DNA of 59,960 bases from contig JAFQTX010000015.1 in the NCBI GenBank assembly GCA_017408825.1, positions 1 to 59,960 on the forward strand, in the 5' to 3' direction. Positions 1-8,081 of this stretch are shown one piece after another (position 1 is the first letter of the stretch; each line of letters opens with the position of its first letter). A model generated the notes under the pieces. It was given only the letters and a program-made list of their open reading frames with translations. It was not told the origin of the DNA and ran no database searches. This stretch comes from Alistipes sp. GTDB lineage: Bacteria > Bacteroidota > Bacteroidia > Bacteroidales > Rikenellaceae. A program made the position numbers and the translations under genes.

Positions 1-206
1 CTTGAACGAATCTCCGACAATCGGCGACTCTTGCTCTCGGCCAGGTTCGCCCAATCCTCCTTGGAGAGTTCTTGCCCCGTAGAGTAGTATTTCTGCTTGC
101 GGTTGTAGATGACCTGTATCTTCACAGGAAACAATCCGCTCTTCTTAGCTCGACGGGCATCCAACACCGAGAGTACTGAGATACCGTCCTTTGAATACTT
201 GAACAT
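1..206 (-). CDS. Tyrosine recombinase/integrase, N-terminus only (cut by window edge)
   Basis: Reading leftward from an ATG at 206, an open frame of 68 codons runs off the window. The product begins MFKYSKDGISVLSVLDARRA and continues with a segment of the type PVKIQVIYNRKQKYYSTGQE followed by LSKEDWANL. This is the layout of the Arm-DNA-binding domain at the start of Bacteroidota phage-type integrases: basic strand, 'Y.TG' turn, then an acidic-Trp helix. The catalytic domain with its R-H-R-Y residues would lie outside the window, so activity cannot be judged. The gene points away from the housekeeping block, which suggests that an integrated element lies to the left. A good promoter and an inverted repeat sit just upstream. 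The family call rests on the N-terminal domain alone. Confidence 0.7.
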   Translation of the reverse strand, partial: MFKYSKDGISVLSVLDARRAKKSGLFPVKIQVIYNRKQKYYSTGQELSKEDWANLAESKSRRLSEIRS

Positions 207-238
207 AATCTGCCGTTTTTTAGGTTATTTACTTCTGT

Positions 239-271
239 GTATGCAAATCCTTGTACATACTATTTGCATAC
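239..271. repeat. 10-base perfect inverted repeat in the integrase leader
   Basis: GTATGCAAAT (239-248) and ATTTGCATAC (262-271) are exact reverse complements separated by 13 bases. The repeat lies between the integrase -7 element and its start codon. The octamer ATGCAAAT recurs at 296-303, and a related palindrome ATTTGCAAAT lies at 356-365. The arrangement looks like an operator or a recombinase arm-type site. This is inferred from symmetry and position only. Confidence 0.6.
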
Positions 272-302
272 AAAAGTAGATATTATCGGCAAATTATGCA
301 AA
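271..302 (-). promoter_or_regulatory. Integrase promoter
   Basis: On the minus strand TTTG (299-302) lies 20 bases before TACTTTTG (271-278). This fits the Bacteroidota primary-sigma pattern TTTG-N19-21-TAnnTTTG. The 5' leader would be about 60 bases. Confidence 0.65.
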
Positions 303-390
303 TCACAAGAAAAGAAAATTTGCCAAATACGCTAAAACACAATGTTTTGCATATCATTTGCAAATCTTAGAAAATGGGTGAAAATACCCT

Positions 391-463
391 ATAATTTACT
401 TAAAGTAAATGAGGATTTTGAGGGCGAGCGTAACGACAAAATACACTTTTTATTCAACCTCCT
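391..463 (+). repeat. Dispersed repeat, copy 1
   Basis: About 73 bases align, with roughly 80 percent identity by eye, to 13043-13114. Shared blocks include GTAAATGAG, TTTGAGGG, ACAAAATA and CTTTTTATTCA.CCTCCT. The terminal 18 bases (446-463) are the exact reverse complement of 12992-13009, the left arm of the second copy. No partner arm is visible here, so this copy looks truncated. Confidence 0.6.
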
Positions 464-468
464 TTTGG

Positions 469-1248
469 CTAAAAAAGCCCCAATGCTTTACAGGCATTCC
501 ATATTCCATCCTTATCGACATCTGTCGTGATGTAGTCGGCACGCTGCTTAAGCTCCTCACAAGCGTTGCCCATTGCCACCTTTGTCCACACATCGACAAA
601 CATCGAGAGGTCGTTGATACCATCGCCAAAGACAATCGCATCCTCATATCGAGCGCCATAGTGGTCGAGGACATAACGCACGCCACGAGCCTTGTCGGCC
701 GGCTCAATAAAGATATACTCGGGCAAAAAACGACACCACGGCAGCTCACGAAGAGTCTGCAAACGCTGCTCATCTGGCTCACGACACGCCACATATGCCT
801 TATATAGTGTGTCACAGGCACGCGGGTCGAGAGAGGGGTCGATGCGTGTCTTCATATAGATATCACGTGTGAACTCCTCGAAGCGGCCATCGGGTGCGGT
901 GCGAGTATCCGAGTTGTCGAGCTGCAACGCCCAGGGCATATTATGCTCACGACACTCATCTATAAGCCTGATTATAAGCTCTCTATCAAGAGGCTCGATG
1001 CCAAGTAGCTTGCCGTCGATGGTAATGCCATAGCCTCCATCACTCACCATATTCTCAAAGCCCAGCTGCTCAAGGTATTCACGTGCCATGGCCTCGGAAC
1101 GTCCTGTGGCAATGGCCAAGAAGTGTCCCTTGCGACGCAGTAGCTCAATGGCCTGTTGCGTAGACTCGGGGATATATGCATTGTCGTAGCCTCCCGCCTT
1201 GAGCGTACCATCTATGTCGAAAAATATGTAACGTCGTCGTGTCATCAT
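469..1248 (-). CDS. HAD-superfamily hydrolase, Cof/type IIB
   Basis: A 259-residue cytosolic phosphatase of the Cof type, which act on sugar phosphates, flavin or PLP-type phosphates. Motif I is FFDIDGTL with the nucleophile at D11 and the general acid at D13. The C-terminal motif GDGINDLSM (about 208-216) supplies the Mg-binding aspartates. The length fits the family, with a cap domain between the motifs. The frame stays open upstream to 1401, but the TACCTTTG promoter element at 1263-1270 lies inside that extension, so the start is placed at the MM pair (1248 or 1245). The gene stands alone and is divergent from the acyltransferase. The substrate cannot be predicted from the sequence. Confidence 0.88.
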   Translation of the reverse strand: MMTRRRYIFFDIDGTLKAGGYDNAYIPESTQQAIELLRRKGHFLAIATGRSEAMAREYLEQLGFENMVSDGGYGITIDGKLLGIEPLDRELIIRLIDECREHNMPWALQLDNSDTRTAPDGRFEEFTRDIYMKTRIDPSLDPRACDTLYKAYVACREPDEQRLQTLRELPWCRFLPEYIFIEPADKARGVRYVLDHYGARYEDAIVFGDGINDLSMFVDVWTKVAMGNACEELKQRADYITTDVDKDGIWNACKALGLF

Positions 1249-1262
1249 CTTTGAGCTTTGTG

Positions 1263-1270
1263 CAAAGGTA
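1263..1270 (-). promoter_or_regulatory. -7 element of the HAD phosphatase gene
   Basis: TACCTTTG on the minus strand, 15 bases before the chosen ATG. No clear -33 TTTG is seen at the expected spacing. It decides the start codon by excluding the longer frame. Confidence 0.5.
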
Positions 1271-1405
1271 ACGATTTTTTCAATAGCATCCATACGGGTA
1301 TGCAATATTGTGGATATATAATCCAAATACGCATTTATACTTACTATATGTAAGTAGTTGAATTTACGTACATTAACCCTACAATATTCAAAAAGGTTCA
1401 AATTT

Positions 1406-1438
1406 TTTGTGGAGTTATAGAATAAATTACTATCTTTG
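1406..1438 (+). promoter_or_regulatory. Promoter of the acyltransferase-SDR operon
   Basis: TTTG at 1406-1409, 21 bases, then TATCTTTG at 1431-1438. The ATG follows 22 bases after the -7 element. Confidence 0.7.
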
Positions 1439-1460
1439 GGCGGAAAATGCGAATAATTCT

Positions 1461-2822
1461 ATGACTAAAAAACGAACACCCAGAGATCACTCCTTCCTTT
1501 TGAAGGCGTTTCGCCTCTACTTGCAGTATGTCAATTCGGGCCTCTATTTCCGCAAAGAGCATATCATAGGTCTTGAGAATGTGCCTGTTGATGGTACACC
1601 CTGTGTTGTGGTGTCTAACCACCAAAACTGTCTTAACGACCCACTATGCGTATGCCTGCAACTTACAGACCGTCGCATGAACTTCATTGCTCGTGCTAAT
1701 GTCTTCAAAAATCCGATATTCAACAAAGCACTGCGTGCTATGGGCCTTCTCCCAGCCTACCGTATGAGTCACGAGGGCTTCTCGGCGATCAACAAGAATC
1801 GCTCGACGATGGACGCTGCAGGTCAGGCGCTTACCGATGGTGAGACCCTGATGCTATACCCCGAGGCCGACCACCAGGATAAGCGTTGGCTGGGTACGTT
1901 CAAACTCGGATATTTGCGTATCGCTTTTGAGGCTGCCGAGAAGATGAACTTCGAGCAGGATGTGATGATACTACCATCGTGCAACCACTACTCGAACTAC
2001 TTCCACGCTCGCACCGATATGCTTATCAAGTTCGACCGCCCCGTGTCGCTCAAGCCATACTACGAGCGCTACAAGGAGTCACCTCGTGAGGTGATGGTCG
2101 AGGTCAATGAGCTTATTCGCAGCAAGATTCAGGCGCTGATGCTCCACGTGAGCGACCTTGAGCACTACGACCAGATAGACTACTTGCGTGAGACGGAGTA
2201 TGGTCGTCTGTATGCTATTAAGCACGGCTTTAAGCCCAACTATCTACCTTCACGCCTGCTCTCCGACCAGCAGTTTGTCGATAATATGCAGCGTGCTACG
2301 GAGGAGCGCCCCGAGGAGATGGAGCGCGTCTACGAGGATACCAAGGAGTATGCCTTGGGAATGAAGCAGCTCGGCATACGTGACTGGCTCTTTAGACGTA
2401 ATCCTGGTGCTGAGGCGGCTATGTTGCGTGGTCTTGGGCTACTCATCCTATTGCCACTATTCATCATCTCGATTATCCCTACGTGCTTGATGTTTATCAT
2501 CCCTAAGATCTTCATCAACAAGCTCATCAAGGACCATATGTTCATCAGCTCGTTCAATATTGGCGTAAGCGTGTTCGTCTCGGTGCCTATATGCCTTATC
2601 ATCCCAGTGGTATTGCTATGGATTTTTGCGGGCTTCTGGTGGGCCTTTGGCTACTTCTTAGCCTTCCCCGTGATGTTTATCCTTGCGTGGAACTATATGC
2701 GTCTGTTCCACAAGTTTGTGGGCTCGTGCCGCTTTGTTATGCGCAAGAACCGCAGCCGTATCAACGAGCTACGTGAGCTTCGCAAGAGCATCTACGAGAG
2801 GCTCGACGCAATCCTTGACTAA
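1461..2822 (+). CDS. PlsC-like glycerophosphate acyltransferase, membrane protein
   Basis: A 453-residue protein that should transfer acyl groups to a glycerol-phosphate-type acceptor at the inner membrane. The acyltransferase block is VVVSNHQNCLNDP with H54 and D60. The spacing is H-x5-D rather than the usual H-x4-D, as in some GPAT-like subfamilies. A second block, LMLYPEADHQDKRWLGTFKLG, corresponds to the phosphate-binding PEG motif. The C-terminal third holds strongly hydrophobic stretches (about 325-350 and 365-415), so it is longer and more membrane-embedded than classical PlsC (about 240 residues). The start at 1461 follows the promoter directly; upstream in-frame codons overlap the -7 box. 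The SDR gene follows after 2 bases, so the two are co-transcribed. Confidence 0.82.
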   Translation: MTKKRTPRDHSFLLKAFRLYLQYVNSGLYFRKEHIIGLENVPVDGTPCVVVSNHQNCLNDPLCVCLQLTDRRMNFIARANVFKNPIFNKALRAMGLLPAYRMSHEGFSAINKNRSTMDAAGQALTDGETLMLYPEADHQDKRWLGTFKLGYLRIAFEAAEKMNFEQDVMILPSCNHYSNYFHARTDMLIKFDRPVSLKPYYERYKESPREVMVEVNELIRSKIQALMLHVSDLEHYDQIDYLRETEYGRLYAIKHGFKPNYLPSRLLSDQQFVDNMQRATEERPEEMERVYEDTKEYALGMKQLGIRDWLFRRNPGAEAAMLRGLGLLILLPLFIISIIPTCLMFIIPKIFINKLIKDHMFISSFNIGVSVFVSVPICLIIPVVLLWIFAGFWWAFGYFLAFPVMFILAWNYMRLFHKFVGSCRFVMRKNRSRINELRELRKSIYERLDAILD

Positions 2823-2824
2823 CG

Positions 2825-3583
2825 ATGTCACACTATCGTGCAATAATTATAGGGGCTACCTCGGGCATTGGGCTCGAGGTAGCTCGTCATTTAGCCCAGC
2901 GTGGTGTTATGTTGGGTGTTGCTGGCCGTCGCATGGAGCGCCTCGAGGAGCTTGTGGCGGAGTATGGCTCAGAGCAGATTAAGGCTGTGAGTATGGATGT
3001 GCGCAGCGAGGATGCCACCAAGGCCCTTGACGAACTTATTGCTGAGGTGGGAGCCCCCGACTTGCTGCTCTACGCCTCTGGCATCGGCAAGCAGAACCCT
3101 ACGCTCGACGAGCAGATAGAGTGCGACACGGTGATGACCAACTCGCTGGGTATGGTACGTATCGTGGGCCACTTCCTCAACTTCGTGAAGCGAGAGGCTA
3201 AGTACGACACAAAACATAAGGCCCATATCGCCGTAATTAGCTCCGTGGCGGGCACTCGTGGCATGGGCTCAGCACCCGCCTACTCGGCAACAAAGAGTAT
3301 GCAGAGCGCCTATCTGGTGGCTCTCTCGCAGCATGTACGCATGGAGCATATACCAGCCATCTTTAGCGACATACGCCCCGGCTTTGTCGCCACCGACATC
3401 CTCAACCCCAACAAGCACTACCCTATGCTTATCAGCCGAGAGCGTGCGGCACGCTACATCCTACGTGGTCTAAAGCGCCGCCGCCGCATAATCACCTTCG
3501 ACTGGAAGTTCCGCCTTATAACCTTTATTTGGCGACTTATCCCACGGTGCGTGTGGGAGCGAATGACCTTTATTCGCAACTAA
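2825..3583 (+). CDS. Short-chain dehydrogenase/reductase
   Basis: A 252-residue classical SDR using NAD(P)H. The Rossmann motif is GATSGIG at 10-16. The catalytic set is S139/S140 and Y153-x3-K157 (YSATK). The GxGxxG-type start, the NNAG-like segment at YASG (83-86) and a basic C-terminal helix all fit the family. It starts 2 bases after the acyltransferase stop, so the pair probably acts in one lipid-related pathway, for example reduction of a keto lipid intermediate. That role is inferred from the neighbour; the substrate is unknown. Confidence 0.86.
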   Translation: MSHYRAIIIGATSGIGLEVARHLAQRGVMLGVAGRRMERLEELVAEYGSEQIKAVSMDVRSEDATKALDELIAEVGAPDLLLYASGIGKQNPTLDEQIECDTVMTNSLGMVRIVGHFLNFVKREAKYDTKHKAHIAVISSVAGTRGMGSAPAYSATKSMQSAYLVALSQHVRMEHIPAIFSDIRPGFVATDILNPNKHYPMLISRERAARYILRGLKRRRRIITFDWKFRLITFIWRLIPRCVWERMTFIRN

Positions 3584-3589
3584 AATAGA

Positions 3590-3616
3590 ATAGGCGAGGC
3601 ATAACACCTCGCCTAT
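3590..3616. terminator. Bidirectional hairpin between SDR gene and pepD
   Basis: Arms ATAGGCGAGG (3590-3599) and CCTCGCCTAT (3607-3616) pair perfectly across a 7-base loop between two convergent genes. The T-run on either side is weak. Confidence 0.6.
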
Positions 3617-3638
3617 CTCATATTAGGTAATCGACAGA

Positions 3639-5093
3639 CTACTTAACTACTCGTAGGAGTTCTACAAGCAGTCTCCAGAACTTGTCTACGGTTGCAATCT
3701 CAAGGCGCTCATCTGGCGAGTGAACACCACGAAGTGTTGGGCCGAACGACACCATCTCGAGGTGAGGATACTTCTCGAGGAACAAGCCACACTCCAAGCC
3801 AGCGTGGATTGCACGCACCTTAGGCTCTGTAGCAAAGAGGTTACGATAGCACTCCACAGTGGTTGCGAGCAGCGCTGAGTCGGGATTAGGCGACCAGCCT
3901 GGATAGCCATCCGAGTGCTCAACATCGCAGCCAGCGAGGTAGAATACCGACTCGATAGTCTGTGCAGCATAGAGCTTAGCACTCTCAACAGAGGAGCGCT
4001 GCGAGGTGGTGATAACAACTTGCTGCTCGTCGTTGAACTTCACCGAAGCGAGGTTTGTAGAGGTCTCCACAAGTCCTGGAACGGCAAACGACATAGCCAA
4101 AACACCGTTAGGAAGAGCGACAAGAGTGATGAGCAGGGCGCACATATCATCGTTGGTCATAACCTCCGAAACCTCACCCTCGACATCCTCAACAGCGAAG
4201 CGCATACGTGGCTCGGTGTGCTTAAACTCCTCCATCATCATCTGACCAAACTCCAAATAACGCTCCTCGAAGTCCTCCTTAGACTCAGCAGGGACACCCA
4301 CAATGGCGTATGCCTCACGAGGGATAGCATTACGTAGGTTACCACCGTCGAACTTAGCCAAAGCGATCTGGAACGTATCACAAGCATTATACAAGAAGCG
4401 AGCAAGCAACTTATTAGAGTTGGCAAGGCCCTTGTTGATATCATCGCCCGAGTGGCCACCAAGCAAGTCGCCTACCTGCAAGCGTACGAAGGCATAACCC
4501 TCGGGGGCTGGCTCAAGGTCGTAGTCGAACTTGGCAACAGTGTCGATACCACCAGCACAGCCAATAAACAACTCGCCCTCGTCCTCAGAGTCGAGGTTTA
4601 CAAGATACTTACCCGTAAGCATACCCTCGCCAAGGCCAAATGCTCCAGTAAGGCCTGTCTCCTCATCGACAGTGAAGAGGGCCTCAATAGCAGGGTGCTC
4701 CAAACTATTGTCGAGCAACACAGCGAGTGCTGCAGCCATACCGATACCGCAGTCAGCACCAAGCGTAGTACCCTCGGCCTTAACCCACTCACCCTCAATC
4801 TTTGTGCGTATAGGATCGTTTTCGAAGTCAAACTCCACGTCAGAGCGCTTCTCGCACACCATATCCATATGTGACTGAAGAATTACCGCTGGGCGATCCT
4901 CATAGCCTGCGGTAGCAGCCTTGCGGATAACAACATTACCTGTGGCATCTGTCTGATAGTCGAAGCCATGTTTCTGGGCAAAGGCTACCAACCACTCTAT
5001 AATCTTACCCTCCTTCTTCGATGGGCGTGGCACTTTGGTGATGTCGTCAAACTGCTCCCAAATGAGTTTGGGCTCTAAATCTCGAATTGTCAT
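3639..5093 (-). CDS. pepD: Aminoacyl-histidine dipeptidase (M20 family)
   Basis: A 484-residue metallopeptidase that splits Xaa-His and other dipeptides in the cytosol. The di-zinc set of the M20 fold is visible: SHMDM (H75, D77), GADCGIGMA (D114) and VDEETGL (E144, E145, the catalytic base and a ligand). Length and the long lid-domain insert match PepD of Bacteroidales. The start MTIRDLEPKLIWEQFDDI is the usual family N-terminus. It lies 25 bases after batB on the same strand, so it may be read through from the bat operon, although its function is unrelated. Confidence 0.92.
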   Translation of the reverse strand: MTIRDLEPKLIWEQFDDITKVPRPSKKEGKIIEWLVAFAQKHGFDYQTDATGNVVIRKAATAGYEDRPAVILQSHMDMVCEKRSDVEFDFENDPIRTKIEGEWVKAEGTTLGADCGIGMAAALAVLLDNSLEHPAIEALFTVDEETGLTGAFGLGEGMLTGKYLVNLDSEDEGELFIGCAGGIDTVAKFDYDLEPAPEGYAFVRLQVGDLLGGHSGDDINKGLANSNKLLARFLYNACDTFQIALAKFDGGNLRNAIPREAYAIVGVPAESKEDFEERYLEFGQMMMEEFKHTEPRMRFAVEDVEGEVSEVMTNDDMCALLITLVALPNGVLAMSFAVPGLVETSTNLASVKFNDEQQVVITTSQRSSVESAKLYAAQTIESVFYLAGCDVEHSDGYPGWSPNPDSALLATTVECYRNLFATEPKVRAIHAGLECGLFLEKYPHLEMVSFGPTLRGVHSPDERLEIATVDKFWRLLVELLRVVK

Positions 5094-5118
5094 AGTTGAT
5101 TAGTTTTAAGTTAGTATA

Positions 5119-6156
5119 TTATTTATCGTTACGTTCAAAGAGTTTGACGTTGCGTAGCAGAGGATTGCGCCGTGAGAGCAGAAGCATCTCGACAACGAGC
5201 AACAACAAGCCAGCACCCAAAAACCACTGATACTGCTCGTCGTACTCCTCGAATACCACCTCCATAAGTTGCGCCTCCTCAATCTCGTTGAGTCGTTCGA
5301 TGATACCCTCAAGGCCGAAATCCTCGTTGTGCGAACGGGTATATATGCCCTCGGTGGTCTCGGCAATCTGTTGCAACAGCTCCTCGTTGAGTTTTGTAAG
5401 CACCATCTTACCCTCGTCATCCTCAATATGCACGCCATCAACCTTAAGAGGTTTACCCTCGGGCGTGCCGATGCCTATGCAACAGACGATGATACCCTGC
5501 TCCTTGGCACGCTTTGCCGCCTCGAGGGCTCTTTCGTCGTGGTCCTCACCATCGGTGATAAGTATCATCACACGGCTCTTCGTGTTGTGCGTGCTACTCG
5601 AGAACGAGAGCAATGCCGTTTCGATAGCCTCGCCCAGATCGGTACCCTGCGCCCTAATAAGCAAGGGTGATAGGCGCTTAACCTTTGCTAAGGCCATAGT
5701 ATAGTCCGATGTCACAGGGAGCACCACCTCCGACTCGTCGGCAAAGGCCACGATACCCACGCCATCATCCTCCATATCCTCAACAAGCTGCGTAATGGCG
5801 TAACGTGTACGCTCCATACGGCTTGGCTCGACATCTTCGGCAAGCATCGAGTTCGACACATCAACAACAAGCACTATCTCACGACCCTTACGCTCACGGC
5901 TACTTAGCTTAGAGCCTGTCTGTGGGCGAGCCATAGCCACAACAATGAGGGCTACGGATGCAGCCAACAGCGAGCTCTTAATCCAGCTACGAGCCTTAGA
6001 GTAGTCGGGCATCAATCGCTCGAGCGTCGTAGGATTACCCATACGGCGCAGTTTATGCTGTCGGAAGACTATCATCACCCAGTTGAGTAGCAGTATGGCG
6101 GGCACTAATAGTAGTAGCCACAGCCACTCGGGCGATGCAAAACTAAATATACTCAT
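5119..6156 (-). CDS. batB: BatB, von Willebrand A-domain membrane protein
   Basis: A 345-residue inner-membrane protein with two N-terminal membrane helices (about 10-30 and 60-77), a periplasmic vWA domain and a C-terminal helix (about 312-328). The MIDAS metal site is DVSNS (D99, S101, S103), with a later TDGEDHD element. BatB and BatA form the core of the Bacteroides aerotolerance (Bat) system. The gene starts 29 bases after batA ends. In the best-known loci a TPR gene (batC) and batD follow; here the next gene is pepD. Confidence 0.88.
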   Translation of the reverse strand: MSIFSFASPEWLWLLLLVPAILLLNWVMIVFRQHKLRRMGNPTTLERLMPDYSKARSWIKSSLLAASVALIVVAMARPQTGSKLSSRERKGREIVLVVDVSNSMLAEDVEPSRMERTRYAITQLVEDMEDDGVGIVAFADESEVVLPVTSDYTMALAKVKRLSPLLIRAQGTDLGEAIETALLSFSSSTHNTKSRVMILITDGEDHDERALEAAKRAKEQGIIVCCIGIGTPEGKPLKVDGVHIEDDEGKMVLTKLNEELLQQIAETTEGIYTRSHNEDFGLEGIIERLNEIEEAQLMEVVFEEYDEQYQWFLGAGLLLLVVEMLLLSRRNPLLRNVKLFERNDK

Positions 6157-6185
6157 ACTCTTCTAACTATCAAATATTAAGTGCG

Positions 6186-7166
6186 TTAGGTTAAACGGTT
6201 AAGGACTACTCGGCTTATGAACAACTCGGCCATAAGGAGTAATACGCCCCAAAGCACCCATCTGAAGAATAGCTCCTCGTAGCTTACGTAGTCGGTCACC
6301 TCAATCTTGCTCTTCTCCATCTGGTCAATCTCCTCGTAGATCCTTGTCAGCGCCTCAACATTCTCGGCACGGAAGTACTTGCCCCCCGTAATCTTCGATA
6401 TCTCGCGCAACAGATCCTCGTCGATCTCAACATCCATCATCGCCATAAACACATTGCCAAATGGGTCCATAGCGGGTGTTGGCGCCTTACCACGACGACC
6501 CACACCAATGGTATATACCTTAATGCCGAGGTCACGAGCAATCTCGGCAGCCATACGTGGCGATATTTGACCGCTATTGTTCACACCATCTGTCATCAGC
6601 ACCACAACCTTCGACTTTGCACCACTCTCACGCATACGGTTGATGGCCGTAGCAAGACCATTACCTATGGCCGTGCCATCGTCAATAATACCGCTGCGTA
6701 GGCGTGCAAGTGCGGTCTGCACAGCGGCACGATCGGGCGTTAAAGGGGCCTGTGTGAAGGCCTCGCCAGCAAAGGCGACAACAGATAGTCGGTCGCCCTC
6801 ACGATCGGCCACAAACTCAGAGGCTATGCGCTTCGAGGCCTCAAGACGGTCGGGCTTGAAGTCCTGAGCAAGCATCGAGCCCGAGATGTCCATCGCAAGC
6901 ACAATATCGACACCCTCGACCGTAACATCTCGCTCGGCGTGCATCTTAACGGGGCGTGCGAGAGCAACGACAAACATCATTATGGCCGCAAGGCGCAGTA
7001 TCACAGGGAGCGGGCGCAACCAGTAGCGTAACGTACGTGGAGCACTCTGGCGTCCGAGTGTAGAGACTGTGAGTGTTGCTCGACGACGGCCTATCCAGAT
7101 GTGGTAGGCCACGAGCAGCGGCACAAGTAGCAGTAGCCAAAATATTTCGGGATTCTGAAAATTCAT
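6186..7166 (-). CDS. batA: BatA, von Willebrand A-domain membrane protein
   Basis: A 326-residue paralogue of BatB with the same layout: N-terminal helices (about 8-24 and 52-71), a vWA domain with MIDAS DISGS (D93, S95, S97) and a TDG(V)N element, and a C-terminal helix before the end. It starts 3 bases after the TPR gene stop, which implies translational coupling. The family is tied to oxygen tolerance and to MoxR-type chaperone systems that may insert metals into, or mature, envelope proteins. The biochemical role is not established. Confidence 0.88.
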   Translation of the reverse strand: MNFQNPEIFWLLLLVPLLVAYHIWIGRRRATLTVSTLGRQSAPRTLRYWLRPLPVILRLAAIMMFVVALARPVKMHAERDVTVEGVDIVLAMDISGSMLAQDFKPDRLEASKRIASEFVADREGDRLSVVAFAGEAFTQAPLTPDRAAVQTALARLRSGIIDDGTAIGNGLATAINRMRESGAKSKVVVLMTDGVNNSGQISPRMAAEIARDLGIKVYTIGVGRRGKAPTPAMDPFGNVFMAMMDVEIDEDLLREISKITGGKYFRAENVEALTRIYEEIDQMEKSKIEVTDYVSYEELFFRWVLWGVLLLMAELFISRVVLNRLT

Positions 7167-7169
7167 ACT

Positions 7170-8081
7170 CTACCAATTTTTCTTTCCGTGGATCACAACA
7201 CCCTGCTTACCATTCTTAATCTTATCCTGAGTCTTATCCTCCTCGGCCTGTATAGCATCAAGCATACGCTCCTGCTCGCCACTCAAGTTCTGAGGCTTTG
7301 GGTTGTTGTCCTGGGGAGCATCCTCCTGCTTCGGATCATCACCGTCGGGGTTTTGCTCCTCATCGTCAGGCTCCTCGTCGGAGTTATTATCGTCGGATTC
7401 GGGATCTTGATTATTATCTCTCTTGTCATCCCCCTTATCCCTGTCTTGGTTATTCTCCCCCTTATTGTCGTTGTTGTCGTTCTGCTGCTGGTCCTGATTA
7501 TCATCGCCTCCCCCGCCGTCAGAATTCTGATCTTGGTTCTTGTCCTGATTTTTGTCCTGGTTCTGATTATTCTGACTGTTCTGCTGAGCGTTACGCTTCT
7601 GATCTACAATACGCTTTGTGAGGATGTAGTTACGCTTGGTCTCTGCATCGTCTGGATTGAGTTTCAGCGACTCACGAAAGGCATTAAGCGCCGCCTCGTA
7701 GTTCTGTTGCAGAAAGAGGCTCTCACCAATATTGCGCAATAGCTCAGCACGCTGCACATCACTGATACTCTCCAAGCCTATAACCCCCTCATAAATAGCA
7801 TTTGATAGCTCTGCCGTATATGTACTATCGGGATTCTCGAGCGTGATATGCATAAAGGCGTTAGCACGGTTATACAGCGCCTCATACGAGTTAGGGGCGT
7901 GCTCCAACGCCTCGTTATAGCGGTTTAAGCTATTGTAGTAGTTGTGGCGACGAAACTGCTTGTTACCCTCACGCACCAAGCCTCGTTCGGGGAGTAGCTG
8001 CGCCGAGAGCGACGCCACGCCAACAAACATAGCCACTACGACGATGACTACGCCACGTAGTATGACACTTTCTCTTATCAT
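7170..8081 (-). CDS. TPR protein with Asn/Gln/Asp-rich tail (BatC-like)
   Basis: A 303-residue exported protein. It has a signal peptide ending near SLSAQ (about 28), then TPR-type helix pairs (about 30-160: NYYNSLNRYNEAL, NYEAALNAFRESLKLNPDD). A roughly 95-residue tail follows, made almost only of N, Q, D, K and G, and the protein ends in a more ordinary segment. TPR content and operon context match BatC. The position is unusual: it lies between the DUF4381-like gene and batA rather than after batB. It overlaps the preceding gene by 4 bases (ATGA). The tail is probably disordered and slippage-prone at DNA level. Confidence 0.75.
   Translation of the reverse strand: MIRESVILRGVVIVVVAMFVGVASLSAQLLPERGLVREGNKQFRRHNYYNSLNRYNEALEHAPNSYEALYNRANAFMHITLENPDSTYTAELSNAIYEGVIGLESISDVQRAELLRNIGESLFLQQNYEAALNAFRESLKLNPDDAETKRNYILTKRIVDQKRNAQQNSQNNQNQDKNQDKNQDQNSDGGGGDDNQDQQQNDNNDNKGENNQDRDKGDDKRDNNQDPESDDNNSDEEPDDEEQNPDGDDPKQEDAPQDNNPKPQNLSGEQERMLDAIQAEEDKTQDKIKNGKQGVVIHGKKNW

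Noticed and set aside
1249-1401. 51-residue N-terminal extension of the HAD phosphatase
   Set aside because: A TACCTTTG promoter element lies inside it and the HAD fold begins directly after the MM start.
2146-2161. TGCTCCACGTGAGCGA as a third parS site
   Set aside because: Only the left half and centre match; five positions of the right half differ, and it lies in ordinary coding sequence of the acyltransferase.
7188-7742. Plus-strand frame rich in Leu, Ile and Val that mimics a membrane protein
   Set aside because: It is the complement of the Asn/Gln/Asp-rich tail of the TPR gene; those codons read as Leu/Ile/Val on the other strand.
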